Shown here one piece after another: positions 1 to 8,909 of a stretch of DNA of 64,000 nucleotides; within the stretch, counting starts at the first letter, position 1; each line of letters opens with the position of its first letter. The notes beneath the pieces are model-generated. The model was not told the origin of the DNA and searched no databases. It worked only from the letters and a program-made list of their open reading frames with translations. Source of the DNA: Dongshaea marina (lineage in GTDB: Bacteria > Pseudomonadota > Gammaproteobacteria > Enterobacterales > Aeromonadaceae). Position numbers and translations under genes: made by a program. The DNA lies in contig NZ_CP028897.1 of the NCBI RefSeq assembly GCF_003072645.1, positions 3,609,658 through 3,673,657 of the forward strand, in the 5' to 3' direction.

Positions 1-482
1 AATACGGTTGCGGTAAATAGCAGCCAGACCAGGGCCAGCTCAATTCTGTCATTGAGCCAGTCCAACATATTAAAGCCCTTTACCGAGATGGGACCTATCT
101 CAAGAACCCCCTGCTCAAGGCTGGGAACATATAACCTCTGACTGGCCCGGGAGAAGACGACCTCCCCGCTCGCAAGCTGCTCCTGTTCGGCCTGATCAAG
201 CTCTGGTGGCGGAGCTCTTAACAGGTGAAACGGAAACCCATAAAGCTCCTCGAGCTTTTTCAACTCCCGGCTATTCGCTTCGGGGGTGGTATAGTTAATC
301 GCCTGGCGGGCATGAGCAATCACCCCTGAAGAGAGCCGAACCACCTCTTCGTTGTCCTGCTGATTATAAAAATAACCCAGCAATATTCCGAATATGGTCG
401 GGAGCAAGGTCACCAGAGCCATCAACAGCAGAAAGTGGGAGAGAAAGTGACGGACCCGCAAGCGATGCTTATCCATGACCAT
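1..482 (-). CDS. rstB: Sensor histidine kinase, RstB-like (partial, cut by left edge)
   Basis: N-terminal part of an inner-membrane sensor kinase; the HAMP and kinase domains lie beyond the window. The visible 160 residues hold a first membrane segment near residues 12-34 (FLLLMALVTLLPTIFGILLG), a periplasmic stretch of about 100 residues, and the start of a second membrane segment (ALVWLLFTATV) at the edge. The short periplasmic domain with the VLEIGPI segment just before the second helix resembles E. coli RstB. The start ATG at 482 follows the rstA stop by one base and has GAGG nine bases upstream; an ATG at 476 is the alternative. Co-transcription with rstA supports a cognate pair. The RstB assignment rests on the short sensor domain and the partner, so it is likely but not certain. 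Confidence 0.75.
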   Translation of the reverse strand, partial: MVMDKHRLRVRHFLSHFLLLMALVTLLPTIFGILLGYFYNQQDNEEVVRLSSGVIAHARQAINYTTPEANSRELKKLEELYGFPFHLLRAPPPELDQAEQEQLASGEVVFSRASQRLYVPSLEQGVLEIGPISVKGFNMLDWLNDRIELALVWLLFTATV

Positions 483-483
483 C

Positions 484-1185
484 TCAGTCAACCTCTTTAG
501 AGAAGAGATACCCCTTATTACGCACCGTCTTGATCCGAACCGGTGAATCTGCACTATCCCCTAAACTACGGCGCAAGCGGGAGATCCTGGCATCTATGGT
601 GCGATCTAACCCATCAAAACCCACGCCTCTGAGCTTATTCATCAACTGATCACGACTCAGGATATCTCCTGCATGGGTTGCCAAAAGCCACAACAGATCA
701 AACTCGGCGGTCGTGAGCTCAATTTTCTTATCTGAAACCGTTACCAGGCGGGTAGTCCGGTTGATCCTCAAAGTGCCAAAATCAAGCAGTTCTGGCTCAT
801 CGGAAGGTTGTGCTGATGTTGATTGATGGCGTCGCAACAGGGCTCTGACCCTGGCCAATAGCACCCTGGGCTCGACAGGTTTAGCGACGTAATCATCCGC
901 CCCAAGCTCCAGCCCCAGGATCTGATCTACATCTTCACTGCAAGCCGTCATCATCATGATCGGCGCATGAAAGCTGCCCCGGATCTCTTTGCAGATCTCA
1001 AGGCCACTCTTCCCCGGAAGCATCACATCCAGAATAATTAGATCAGGCTGTAATTCCGCAATAGCCTCAACGGCTGTATCCCCGCGAAGATGGGGGGTGA
1101 CCTGATAGTCATGGCCTATCAAGTATTCACAGATCAATTGAGATAAGTGGGTATCATCCTCAACCAGCAAGATCTTAGCCAGCAT
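484..1185 (-). CDS. rstA: OmpR-family response regulator, RstA-like
   Basis: DNA-binding response regulator of 233 residues. The receiver domain (about 1-118) has the acidic pair E9/D10, phospho-acceptor D53 in LIILDVMLPGKSG, and the conserved lysine in DDYVAKP. The C-terminal half (about 135-230) is an OmpR-type winged helix ending in RTIDARISRLRRSLGD and a GYLF wing. AGGAGAGG lies just before the ATG. The gene is transcribed into the overlapping kinase gene, the usual arrangement of rstAB. In E. coli RstA responds to PhoPQ and acid and controls iron and biofilm genes; whether that holds here is inference. The receiver sequence around LGLELGADDYVAKPVEPRVLLARV fits RstA better than OmpR or PhoP. 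Confidence 0.85.
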   Translation of the reverse strand: MLAKILLVEDDTHLSQLICEYLIGHDYQVTPHLRGDTAVEAIAELQPDLIILDVMLPGKSGLEICKEIRGSFHAPIMMMTACSEDVDQILGLELGADDYVAKPVEPRVLLARVRALLRRHQSTSAQPSDEPELLDFGTLRINRTTRLVTVSDKKIELTTAEFDLLWLLATHAGDILSRDQLMNKLRGVGFDGLDRTIDARISRLRRSLGDSADSPVRIKTVRNKGYLFSKEVD

Positions 1186-1321
1186 CGCCTCTCCTATGAA
1201 TCGTTGACTACCAGTGGTGAATCATCTGGCTCCGTTCAATAATAGCCTTATTATCAACAAATTCACGGCGCATTGCATCCCCTGAGATAGAGTCATCTCC
1301 CTGAGGCTTCATGATGACAAC

Positions 1322-1489
1322 TCAGGAGAGCCGGGCCCATACTTTCTCGTGGAAAAAATAACCAACCGTGTTGACAGCAGGCTCCACCAGAGCGACCAAA
1401 CCGCCAATGATCATGTCTCCTGTCAGCAACCAGGCCACCGAAAAGGCAATAGAAAAATGCATCACGGCAAAAGTCATCGTCTTTTTCAT
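1322..1489 (-). CDS. Small membrane protein, DUF2061 family
   Basis: A 55-residue protein starting MKKTMTFAVMHF and ending EKVWARLS. It has two hydrophobic helices: about residues 6-24 (VMHFSIAFSVAWLLTG) and about 25-46 (MIIGGLVALVEPAVNTVGYF). The FSVAWLLTGD...GGLVALVEP...NTVGYFFHEKVW pattern is that of DUF2061, small inner-membrane proteins of unknown function. GGAGAGAGAG lies just before the ATG at 1489. A near-consensus Fur box sits 28-46 bases upstream, so iron-dependent repression is likely. Longer open frames overlapping on both strands are shadows: they lack a good ribosome site and any family resemblance. The function is unknown; the identity of the family is fairly sure. Confidence 0.85.
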   Translation of the reverse strand: MKKTMTFAVMHFSIAFSVAWLLTGDMIIGGLVALVEPAVNTVGYFFHEKVWARLS

Positions 1490-1516
1490 CTCTCTCTCCT
1501 ATCACAAACATCAAAC

Positions 1517-1535
1517 GATATTGATAATTATTATC
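1517..1535. promoter_or_regulatory. Fur box upstream of DUF2061 gene
   Basis: GATATTGATAATTATTATC matches the 19-base Fur consensus GATAATGATAATCATTATC at 17 positions. It lies 28 bases upstream of the DUF2061 start codon, within the likely promoter, as expected for an iron-repressed gene. Confidence 0.75.
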
Positions 1536-1763
1536 ATTTAGAGTGTAGCCGTTTGTTTTCAAAAAGAGAAGAAACTTTGAACATTGGATCTTAGCTGAAG
1601 CTAACTCTGAATAGCTGGACCTCAGATCCTCAGCCTCATCGGTGGATAAACCACAGAGCTACAGCACAGGTCTGAAACTTAAACCATTCGAGTATTCATT
1701 CAGGAGCTTAATGGATAAACGGACCGGGCCGGTCGTACTATTTTCAGGAATCAGGAAGAGAAT

Positions 1764-1839
<76 letters not shown>

Positions 1840-2046
1840 ACGTGCTTTTGAAATATCTTTCATCGGAAAGCGAGGCGAATATTAAGAGATGGGGCTTGGG
1901 GTGTCAACTGAAATAGGGCGCTTTTTGTTGAAAGCTGGTTTGACTGCTGAGAGTTTGAGCAAGGCGTTTAATTTCAAAGCGATCATGCTTAATTTTGGAG
2001 CTGCCTTGTTCCAACACGCCTCTCTCAGTGAATAATCCCTTCACTC

Positions 2047-3156
2047 CTATTTGAGATCCACCCCGGCCTTTCCAAGGGCATCCTCATGAGTCACCGACTT
2101 TTCGACCTGCTCTAGAGGTTCATCCTGTGGGTAGTCACGCTTGGGCAGCAGCTGATAGAGCCGGTTCAACTGCTCACTGAGGTGACGATTGAGCCAGATA
2201 TAGCCAAACGGGCTGAGAACATGCTCATTTTCGTCGCTCTTTCTTAGCTGTTTCACCAGACTCAGGTGATCAAATTGAAAGTCCTGGGAAGAAACCACTC
2301 CATGCTGGTAAATCTGCTGATACAGAAGATCCATTTTGCCCACCAGCTCCTTCTTCTGACGGCGCAGCTGGTGCAGAAATACGATACAGCGATGACCTTT
2401 TTCAGAGAATACCCGGGTTTTTTGAATCAACTCCAGAGTGCTCAGGATCCGTCGCTGCTCTGCAATCACCGCATTCCCATTGGGACTATAGATAGAGTGC
2501 TCTCTGCGCAGAGGAGCCTGCAGCCCTCGCATGATATTGAGCCGCTCCTTAACGCCTCCTAACAGCTTTTCAATGTGCGACTCCCGAAGCGGCATATCGG
2601 TTACCTGTGCCTTGTAAAAGATCATGAAGTCCCGCAGATTTTCAGCCAACAGATAGCGCCAGTGATCATGAGCCCTGTGGGCGAACACCCCGGAAAAAAC
2701 CAAAGCGATCACATCGCCGATAATCACATTGGTGGTACGCCAGATTGCCGGCTGTAGATCCACGACTCCCGCACCCGTCACTATCACCAGGGTCAGGCCG
2801 ACGATCAAAGCTGCGTAGGAGTTTCTTCCCAGGGCGTAATAGCTGCTCGCTCCAACCCAGGCCACAATCCAGATCATAAAGAGCCAGAAGGGAAATCCTG
2901 GGATCAGCATGGGAAACAGTCCGGCAAGGGCTCCCAGTATGGTTCCCATAAAGCGCTGTTTGGCTCTCCCCTTGATCCCTCCCACATGAGAGACAGGCCC
3001 CATCACCACCACTATGGTCACCATCATCCATACCCCATGAGGGATCTGGGTAAGATGAATCAGCAACAAAGCAAAAATCATTGCAAGACAGATCCGGCCT
3101 GAATGCCAAAACCTGTGGTAACGACAGATGATCTCGGGGGAGATGAAAGGACGCAT
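2047..3156 (-). CDS. FUSC-family inner membrane protein, YeeA-like
   Basis: Membrane protein of about 369 residues. The first half has about six hydrophobic segments, including ICLAMIFALLLIHLTQIP, GVWMMVTIVVVMGPVSHVGG and SYAALIVGLTLVIVTGAG. The second half is a hydrophilic, helix-rich cytoplasmic domain ending in the segment GYIWLNRHLSEQLNRLYQLL. Both the GP(V/I)S...R...G(T)ILGA pattern and the closing WLN...QL motif match E. coli YeeA, of the fusaric-acid-resistance-like (FUSC) family of putative effluxers. The substrate is unknown. The start is uncertain: ATG at 3156 or TTG at 3171, neither with a strong ribosome site. It lies downstream of gltX on the same strand, separated by a hairpin. 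Confidence 0.8.
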   Translation of the reverse strand: MRPFISPEIICRYHRFWHSGRICLAMIFALLLIHLTQIPHGVWMMVTIVVVMGPVSHVGGIKGRAKQRFMGTILGALAGLFPMLIPGFPFWLFMIWIVAWVGASSYYALGRNSYAALIVGLTLVIVTGAGVVDLQPAIWRTTNVIIGDVIALVFSGVFAHRAHDHWRYLLAENLRDFMIFYKAQVTDMPLRESHIEKLLGGVKERLNIMRGLQAPLRREHSIYSPNGNAVIAEQRRILSTLELIQKTRVFSEKGHRCIVFLHQLRRQKKELVGKMDLLYQQIYQHGVVSSQDFQFDHLSLVKQLRKSDENEHVLSPFGYIWLNRHLSEQLNRLYQLLPKRDYPQDEPLEQVEKSVTHEDALGKAGVDLK

Positions 3157-3303
3157 TAAGCAAAAACTCAATAAAAAGAGGCAGTAATCATGGATTTTAG
3201 CAGTAGAGGTAGGGCTGTCAATCGGGGTTTAAGCAGGGGCAAATGCTCTAAAAGCAGCACTAAAGTGAAAATTTTAAATAAAAACAATAAAAAGGAGGGA
3301 AAC

Positions 3304-3326
3304 GCGAGCCACTACTCATGGCTCGC
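3304..3326 (-). terminator. Hairpin after gltX
   Basis: Arms GCGAGCCA and TGGCTCGC with a 7-base loop, 9 bases past the gltX stop; in the gltX direction it is followed after a few bases by CTCCTTTTTATTG. Plausible intrinsic terminator. Confidence 0.6.
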
Positions 3327-3335
3327 CAGACTATA

Positions 3336-4754
3336 TTATGCCGAAGCTTCGCGCTCGGTAATAAACTGCAAAGCCCTATCGATTCGGGACAGAGCTTTCT
3401 CCCGACCCAGCAGCTCGATCACTGCATCAATAGAGGGAGACTGACCGGCTCCGGTCACGGCAACCCGCAGTGGCATTCCCACTTTGCCCATACCAAGCTC
3501 AAGCTCAGATGCTGTATCCTGGATCACCTGATGAATATTGGCAGTTTCCCAGCAGGCAACTTCTGATAACTTGCTACGAATCAACTCAAGGGGTTGACGA
3601 GCAACCGGACGCAGATGCTTCTTGGCCGCCGTAGCATCGAACGCCTCATACTCTTCATAGAGATATCGAGATTGCGCCGCCAGCTCTTTGAGGGTATTAC
3701 AACGCTCGGCATATAAGCCTATGATGTTCTCCAGTGCTGGCCCCTGACTTGGATCGATCTTCTGATCCTCAAAGTGCCACTTTAGAGCATCCGCTACATA
3801 GGCGGGATCCATGGTGCGCATGTAGTGGTTATTGAGCCACAACAGCTTGTCAGAATTAAAGGCCGAAGCGGACTTGTTAATCGCATCCAGTGAGAATTTC
3901 TCGATCATCTCAGGAATAGAGAAGATCTCCTGATCGCCTGATGACCAGCCCAGGCGCACCAGATAGTTCAGCAAGGCTTCGGGAAGAAAACCATCATCCC
4001 GATACTGCATGACGCTGACCGCACCATGACGCTTGGAAAGCTTGGCGCCGTCATCACCCAGGATCATCGACACATGAGCAAACTCAGGAACCGGAGCTCC
4101 AAGAGCCTTATAGATATTAATCTGACGTGGGGTGTTGTTGATATGGTCCTCACCACGCACCACGTGAGTGATCTCCATATCCCAGTCATCAACAACCACG
4201 CAGAAGTTATAGGTCGGTGCCCCGTCGGTACGACGAATAATCAGATCATCCAGTTCACTATTGGCGATCTCAATATGCCCGCGAACATGATCATCAAAAA
4301 TTACACTCCCCTGCTGAGGGTTACGAAAACGGATCACGTGTGGAGCATCTGCAGAGTGTTCACTGCAGTCATTGTCACGGCAGTGTCCATCGTAGCGGGG
4401 CTTCTCACCAGCAGCCATCTGCTGCTCGCGCAACGCCTCAAGGCGCTCTTTAGAGCAGTAGCAACGGTAAGCCTTATCCTCGGCGATGAGTTGATCGATC
4501 AACTGGTTGTAACGATCAAAGCGCTTGGTCTGGTAAAAGGGACCCTCATCCCAGCCTAATCCCAGCCACTCCATTCCCTGCAAAATGGCATCGATCGCGG
4601 GCTGAGTGGAACGCTCCAGATCTGTATCTTCGATACGCAGAACAAAATCACCCTGCATATGCTTGGCATATAACCAGGAGTACAGCGCGGTTCGCGCTCC
4701 ACCAACATGAAGGTAACCGGTTGGACTCGGCGCAAAACGTGTTTTGACTTTCAT
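3336..4754 (-). CDS. gltX: Glutamate--tRNA ligase
   Basis: Class I aminoacyl-tRNA synthetase of 472 residues that charges tRNA-Glu in the cytoplasm; the length is typical. [13 protein letters not shown] carries the HIGH-type signature (HVGG, residues 16-19) and GAKLSKRHG the KMSKS-type signature (KLSKR, 238-242). Cysteines 98, 100 and 125 within the acceptor-binding domain match the zinc site seen in E. coli Glt[12 protein letters not shown] and the NFCVVVDD segment are family hallmarks. The start [10 protein letters not shown] is the canonical N terminus. The gene stands alone, divergent from grcA across a 438-bp region. Confidence 0.98.
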   Translation of the reverse strand: MKVKTRFAPSPTGYLHVGGARTALYSWLYAKHMQGDFVLRIEDTDLERSTQPAIDAILQGMEWLGLGWDEGPFYQTKRFDRYNQLIDQLIAEDKAYRCYCSKERLEALREQQMAAGEKPRYDGHCRDNDCSEHSADAPHVIRFRNPQQGSVIFDDHVRGHIEIANSELDDLIIRRTDGAPTYNFCVVVDDWDMEITHVVRGEDHINNTPRQINIYKALGAPVPEFAHVSMILGDDGAKLSKRHGAVSVMQYRDDGFLPEALLNYLVRLGWSSGDQEIFSIPEMIEKFSLDAINKSASAFNSDKLLWLNNHYMRTMDPAYVADALKWHFEDQKIDPSQGPALENIIGLYAERCNTLKELAAQSRYLYEEYEAFDATAAKKHLRPVARQPLELIRSKLSEVACWETANIHQVIQDTASELELGMGKVGMPLRVAVTGAGQSPSIDAVIELLGREKALSRIDRALQFITEREASA

Positions 4755-4985
4755 AGTAACGCCCTAGAAAAGTGAGACTGAGGCTCCCCGCGCCACCGCG
4801 CGAAGGACAGATTGAGCGCTATTGTAAAAAACCCTCCGCCTTTGTGCCAGCTCCGAAGGGATCAATCTTTTCGCATGCAGGCGGCGAATCAGGGCCAATA
4901 GCGGTTTTGAATGAAAAAAAACAACATTAAGAAAAGGCAGTCTGCACAACCAAGATCCAGTAAAACCATATAAAGTGCAGGTTTA

Positions 4986-4999
4986 TTGATATAGCTCAA
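4986..4999. promoter_or_regulatory. FNR site II upstream of grcA
   Basis: TTGATATAGCTCAA matches TTGAT-N4-ATCAA at 9 of 10 fixed positions. Its centre (4992.5) is 53 bp upstream of the centre of the second FNR site, the same spacing as the -93.5 and -40.5 sites of E. coli yfiD. Confidence 0.75.
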
Positions 5000-5038
5000 A
5001 CTAAACCTTGGCTAAACCGCCAAAAAAAACTTCATTTA

Positions 5039-5052
5039 TTGACCAAAATCAA
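5039..5052. promoter_or_regulatory. FNR site I upstream of grcA
   Basis: TTGACCAAAATCAA matches the FNR consensus at 9 of 10 fixed positions and is centred at 5045.5. A -10-like TAGGAT at 5077-5082 would put the transcript start near 5089, so the site sits at about -41 to -43, the class II activating position. Confidence 0.85.
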
Positions 5053-5192
5053 ATAGACATGGGCAAATATGTGTTGTAGGATTCAACCATACAAAGCGAA
5101 GGGCTAAAGCAAATCCCCCCTCGTTCGGTTCGAAAATTACGTAATTTAATTACATTTTCGAGACACATCGCTTGCATGTTAGGAGCAGCATC

Positions 5193-5570
5193 ATGATTAA
5201 AGGCATTCAAATCACTAAAACTGAAAATGAAGCTCTGCTGAACTCTTTCTGGCTGTTAGATGAAGAGAACCAGCAGGCGCGTTGCCTGTGTGCCAAAGGA
5301 AACTATCAGGAAGATCAAACGGTCGCTTTGAACGAGCTGGGCCAGTTTGATTACCGTGAAGTACCTATGACTGCAGAGCCTGTGGTTGAAGGTGGTCAGC
5401 ACCTGAACGTTAACGTCCTGCAGCGTGAAACTCTGGAAGATGCGGTCAAGCACCCGGAAAAATACCCTCAGCTGACGATTCGTGTCTCCGGATATGCAGT
5501 TCGCTTTAACTCTCTGACACCTGAGCAGCAGCGTGACGTGATCTCCCGTACTTTTACTGAATCTCTGTAA
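5193..5570 (+). CDS. grcA: Autonomous glycyl radical cofactor GrcA (YfiD)
   Basis: A 125-residue spare glycyl-radical domain that restores oxygen-damaged pyruvate formate-lyase by docking in place of its broken C terminus. The C-terminal half has the signature [21 protein letters not shown]; the radical glycine is G100 in VSGYAVRF. The N terminus [10 protein letters not shown] starts at the ATG at 5193 with AGGAG eight bases upstream; the longer in-frame start at 5172 lacks support. Two FNR sites upstream predict strong anaerobic induction. A terminator follows within 20 bases, so it is monocistronic. No pyruvate formate-lyase gene lies in this window. E. coli GrcA has 127 residues, so length agrees. 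Confidence 0.97.
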   Translation: MIKGIQITKTENEALLNSFWLLDEENQQARCLCAKGNYQEDQTVALNELGQFDYREVPMTAEPVVEGGQHLNVNVLQRETLEDAVKHPEKYPQLTIRVSGYAVRFNSLTPEQQRDVISRTFTESL

Positions 5571-5587
5571 TCTTCAGTCATTTGTAT

Positions 5588-5617
5588 AAAAAAATCCGCC
5601 AACTGGCGGATTTTTTT
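5588..5617. terminator. Bidirectional terminator between grcA and copA
   Basis: Stem AATCCGCC/GGCGGATT with loop AACT, flanked by seven A on one side and seven T on the other, so it can serve both convergent genes. Confidence 0.93.
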
Positions 5618-5647
5618 ATGGGTATTCAAGAGCAGTTTTCAGCCAAC

Positions 5648-8605
5648 TCACACATCTCGCGTCTTAGGCTTAAAGCGGCGTAACCGATTGGCGTTGGTGA
5701 CCACGGTAAAGGATGAAAAGGCCATCGCACCTCCCGCCACTATTGGGCTGAGCAAGATCCCGACAAAGGGATAGAGTACGCCTGCCGCAATAGGGATCCC
5801 CAGTCCGTTATAGATAAAGGCAAAAAACAGATTCTCCTTGATGTTTCTTAAGGTTCCTCGCGAAAGCTCAATCGCATCCGCCAGGCCATGCAGAGAAGGT
5901 CTCATCAGGGCAATATCTGCAGACTCGATTGCCACATCGGTTCCGGTTCCAACCGCAAAACCCACATCCGCCTTAGCCAGGGCCGGAGCATCATTGATCC
6001 CATCCCCGATCATTCCGACATGGAGTCCCTGCTGCTGTAACTCATAAACCAGGTTCGATTTATGCTCTGGCAGCATCTCGGCCCTGAAATCATCGATCGC
6101 AAGCTTATCTGCAACTGCCGCGGCCGTTTTAGGATTATCCCCGGTTGCCATCACCACCTTCACTCCGAGGCGATGTAAGCGCGCAATTGCCTGAAGAGAA
6201 TCGCCACGGATAGCATCTGCCACCACAATAATTCCGGCCAGGACTCCATCCACGGCAAGATAGACCGCGGTCTTTCCCTGCCGGGAAAATTGATCTAGGC
6301 TGTTTTTAGCTACACTGGTATCAATCTGCTGGCGACTCATCAGCTTTTCGTTACCAAGATAGATCTGCTGCTGACCCACCCGCCCCTCAACTCCCAGGCC
6401 CGAAGTCGCCCTGAAGTCACTCCCCTTTTGTAATTGCAGCCCTCGCTGTTTCGCCGACTCAACGATAGCCTCTGCCAGGGGGTGCTCCGATGATTGTTCA
6501 AGACTGGCGGCCAGCCTCAGGAGCTCGTCTTCCCGGTATCCATTGAGTGGGACAATTTCGGTGACACTGGGTTTGCCCTCGGTCAGGGTTCCGGTTTTGT
6601 CGACGATAATAGTGTCCAGCTTACTGGCACTCTGCAGAGCCTCTCCGTTACGCACCAATAAACCCAGCTGTGCGGCCTTCCCCACCCCGGTAATAATCGA
6701 CAGGGGAGTTGCCAGACCCAGGGCGCAGGGACATGCGATGATCAGCACAGTAGTGAATACGATCAGGGCATGAGTCAGTGCCGGAGCCGGACCCGCCACA
6801 TACCAGATCACAGCAGAGATGAGGGCGACCAGGATCACCGCTGGCACAAATACCGCGGCTATCTTATCGGTCAACTGAGCAATGGGCAGCTTGGAGTTCT
6901 GCGCTCTTCTCACCAGGCGGATAATGTTGGCCAGAGCCGTATCCGCACCCACTTTTTCGGCGCGGAATATCAGGGTACCATTCTTGTTGATGGTTCCGGC
7001 AGAAAGCTGAGAATCCAGCTCTTTTTTTACCGCGATCGGCTCGCCGGTTAGCATAGACTCATCCACCGTTGAGTGTCCTTCAATCACTCGTCCATCGACC
7101 GGAATTTTGTCACCGGGACGAATGCGGATCCGATCGCCGACCACAACCTCTTCAATTGCCAGATCCGATTCTTCACCATCACGGATCACCCGGGCCGTCT
7201 TGGGCTGGAGCCCTATCAATTTTTTCACCGCCTCGCTGGTTTTTCCGCGAGCCCTGAGTCCCAGACCATGCCCCAGATTGATCAACCCGACAATGAAGGT
7301 CGCCGCCTCAAAATAGACGTGTCGTCCCGCCACGGGTAACAACTGAGGAAATAACACCACAAACATACTATAGAGCCAGGCCACACTGATCCCCATCGAG
7401 ACCAGGGTATCCATGTTGGCACTACCGTGTTTAAGTTGGCTCCAGGCATTTTTATAAAAGTGCCCTCCCGGCCCGATAAGGATCAGCAGTACCAATACAC
7501 CCACACCGCCCCAGGCCCATTGTTGTGTCTGAGTGTTGACGGCTGAGCTTCCTATAAAATCCCATAGCATCAGGGCAGCGCCAACGACCAGAGAGGCTGC
7601 AGCTCCCCACATCATCTGCAGGTACTGTTTGCGCTCTGCTCGCTCTTTCGCCTGCTGCCCCCTGACATCATCAGATAAAAGCTGGCCCGGGTAGCCTATA
7701 TCCGAGAGAAGCTTAAGCAGCTCACTTGGAGAAACCTTGCCTTTGACCGTCACTGTTTTATCGGCAAGATTGACCATAGCGGCACTCACGCCGGGATTAG
7801 CCTTAACAGCCGACTCAATCTTATTCACACAGCTGGCACAGCTGATATTTGCAACAGAGAAAACCAGCTCATCTGCATCGCGTGCTGAGCCCGCTGCATA
7901 AGCCTTATAACCGGCCCTCTCGACAGCCTTGATAAGCTCAGATACATCGGCTTTCCCCTGTGGAGTCCAGCTGACTTCAGCTTCCTGCTCAACCAGATTC
8001 ACCACCGCACTCTCGACTCCCGGAACCCCTTTGAGTGCCTTTTCTATTTTAGAAACACAACTGGCACAGCTCACCCCCTGCATCTGCAGACGCTCGGCAA
8101 CCAGGGGTTTAGTCGCTGATGAGAGCTGCTCGGCAGGTGAAGCCTCTGTAGCTTGGGTGACATTCGAAGCAGCCCGGTCATCTGAGTCCTGTAAATCGAT
8201 GGCTTGTGCCTGATAGCCTGCTTGCTGAATACGATCGATGACGGGCTGGGTTGATGTTCCAACGGGAAGCTCAATCCAGGCTTTGGACTCTTCGAAGCTA
8301 ACCTTTACAGTTAACACCATGGGCAGCTGCTTAAGCAGGGCGCTAAGCTTTGATGCACAGCCGTTGCAGCTCATCCCATCGACTGAGAACTGATACTGCT
8401 GACCCGACGCTGTTAACTTTCGTTTTTGAAGCTGCTGATCCACTTCGGTGAATCTTTCCCAGGAATCAAGTTCCAATTGTAGCTGCTGCCCGGGAAAGCT
8501 TACCTGCGCCTTAACCCCGCAAAGGGCCTGTAGTTCGGCCTGAAGAGCCGATGCACAGTTTTGACAGCGCAGCCCTGTTAGCTGTAATGAAGCCGAGATA
8601 CTCAT
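5648..8605 (-). CDS. copA: Copper-exporting P1B-type ATPase CopA
   Basis: Inner-membrane ATPase of about 985 residues that pumps Cu(I) out of the cytoplasm. Four N-terminal heavy-metal-associated domains are marked by CxxC in RCQNC, SCNGC, SCASC and SCASC; most relatives have one or two. Then come eight membrane helices with the copper-binding CPC in IIACPCALGLATP, the actuator TGEPIAV, the phosphorylation motif DKTGTLTEG, the HP of SSEHPLAEA and the hinge MIGDGINDAPALAKADVG. The open frame could extend to 8668, but that would place the start inside the promoter, so the start is at 8605 (GGAG upstream), 8611 or 8617. A CueR-type promoter predicts induction by copper. No cueR or copper chaperone gene is nearby. 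Confidence 0.96.
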   Translation of the reverse strand: MSISASLQLTGLRCQNCASALQAELQALCGVKAQVSFPGQQLQLELDSWERFTEVDQQLQKRKLTASGQQYQFSVDGMSCNGCASKLSALLKQLPMVLTVKVSFEESKAWIELPVGTSTQPVIDRIQQAGYQAQAIDLQDSDDRAASNVTQATEASPAEQLSSATKPLVAERLQMQGVSCASCVSKIEKALKGVPGVESAVVNLVEQEAEVSWTPQGKADVSELIKAVERAGYKAYAAGSARDADELVFSVANISCASCVNKIESAVKANPGVSAAMVNLADKTVTVKGKVSPSELLKLLSDIGYPGQLLSDDVRGQQAKERAERKQYLQMMWGAAASLVVGAALMLWDFIGSSAVNTQTQQWAWGGVGVLVLLILIGPGGHFYKNAWSQLKHGSANMDTLVSMGISVAWLYSMFVVLFPQLLPVAGRHVYFEAATFIVGLINLGHGLGLRARGKTSEAVKKLIGLQPKTARVIRDGEESDLAIEEVVVGDRIRIRPGDKIPVDGRVIEGHSTVDESMLTGEPIAVKKELDSQLSAGTINKNGTLIFRAEKVGADTALANIIRLVRRAQNSKLPIAQLTDKIAAVFVPAVILVALISAVIWYVAGPAPALTHALIVFTTVLIIACPCALGLATPLSIITGVGKAAQLGLLVRNGEALQSASKLDTIIVDKTGTLTEGKPSVTEIVPLNGYREDELLRLAASLEQSSEHPLAEAIVESAKQRGLQLQKGSDFRATSGLGVEGRVGQQQIYLGNEKLMSRQQIDTSVAKNSLDQFSRQGKTAVYLAVDGVLAGIIVVADAIRGDSLQAIARLHRLGVKVVMATGDNPKTAAAVADKLAIDDFRAEMLPEHKSNLVYELQQQGLHVGMIGDGINDAPALAKADVGFAVGTGTDVAIESADIALMRPSLHGLADAIELSRGTLRNIKENLFFAFIYNGLGIPIAAGVLYPFVGILLSPIVAGGAMAFSSFTVVTNANRLRRFKPKTRDV

Positions 8606-8637
8606 CTTCATCTCCATCTTATTTGTTACCTTTGATA

Positions 8638-8668
8638 ACTGTAAAGGTTCCAGTAACAAGAAGGTCAA
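8638..8668 (-). promoter_or_regulatory. CueR-type copA promoter
   Basis: On the minus strand, -35 TTGACC and -10 TACAGT are separated by 19 bp, the stretched spacing used by MerR-family activators. The spacer holds ACCTTC...GGAACCT, close to the CueR dyad ACCTTCC-N7-GGAAGGT, with the left half nearly intact and the right half weaker. The transcript would start near 8631, 14-26 bases before the candidate ATG codons. Confidence 0.8.
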
Positions 8669-8909
8669 GCAATAAATTCAGGTAAAAACAAAAACAGGAA
8701 GCAGAGCGCATCTTGATCCGCTCCGGTGGCTCGTGAGTCTTACACAAGAGACAGGTTCAGGGAGAGCCACTTCTTTAAGGATGAAGGCAAAGGCGGCGTG
8801 AACAGAAAAAGGATAAAGGGCGAAGCGATGGCTCAGCCCTTTGGACTACTCTACAGGCGTTTCCAATTTGAAGCTGCGGAGTCAAACCTGAAACACCGAC
8901 AGGTCCCTT

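Larger units (their letters stand above)
4755..5192. other. Divergent gltX/grcA control region
   Basis: 438 bases without a gene. The half nearest grcA carries the two FNR sites and the grcA promoter listed separately. The half nearest gltX is presumed to hold its promoter, but no strong boxes were recognised. Confidence 0.6.

Noticed and set aside
1293..1594. Two overlapping open frames of 81-89 codons on both strands
   Set aside because: They are shadows of the 55-residue DUF2061 gene in another frame, which has the ribosome site, Fur box and family match.
4026..4559. 177-codon frame opposite gltX
   Set aside because: Lies wholly antisense to conserved gltX sequence and has no ribosome site or family features.
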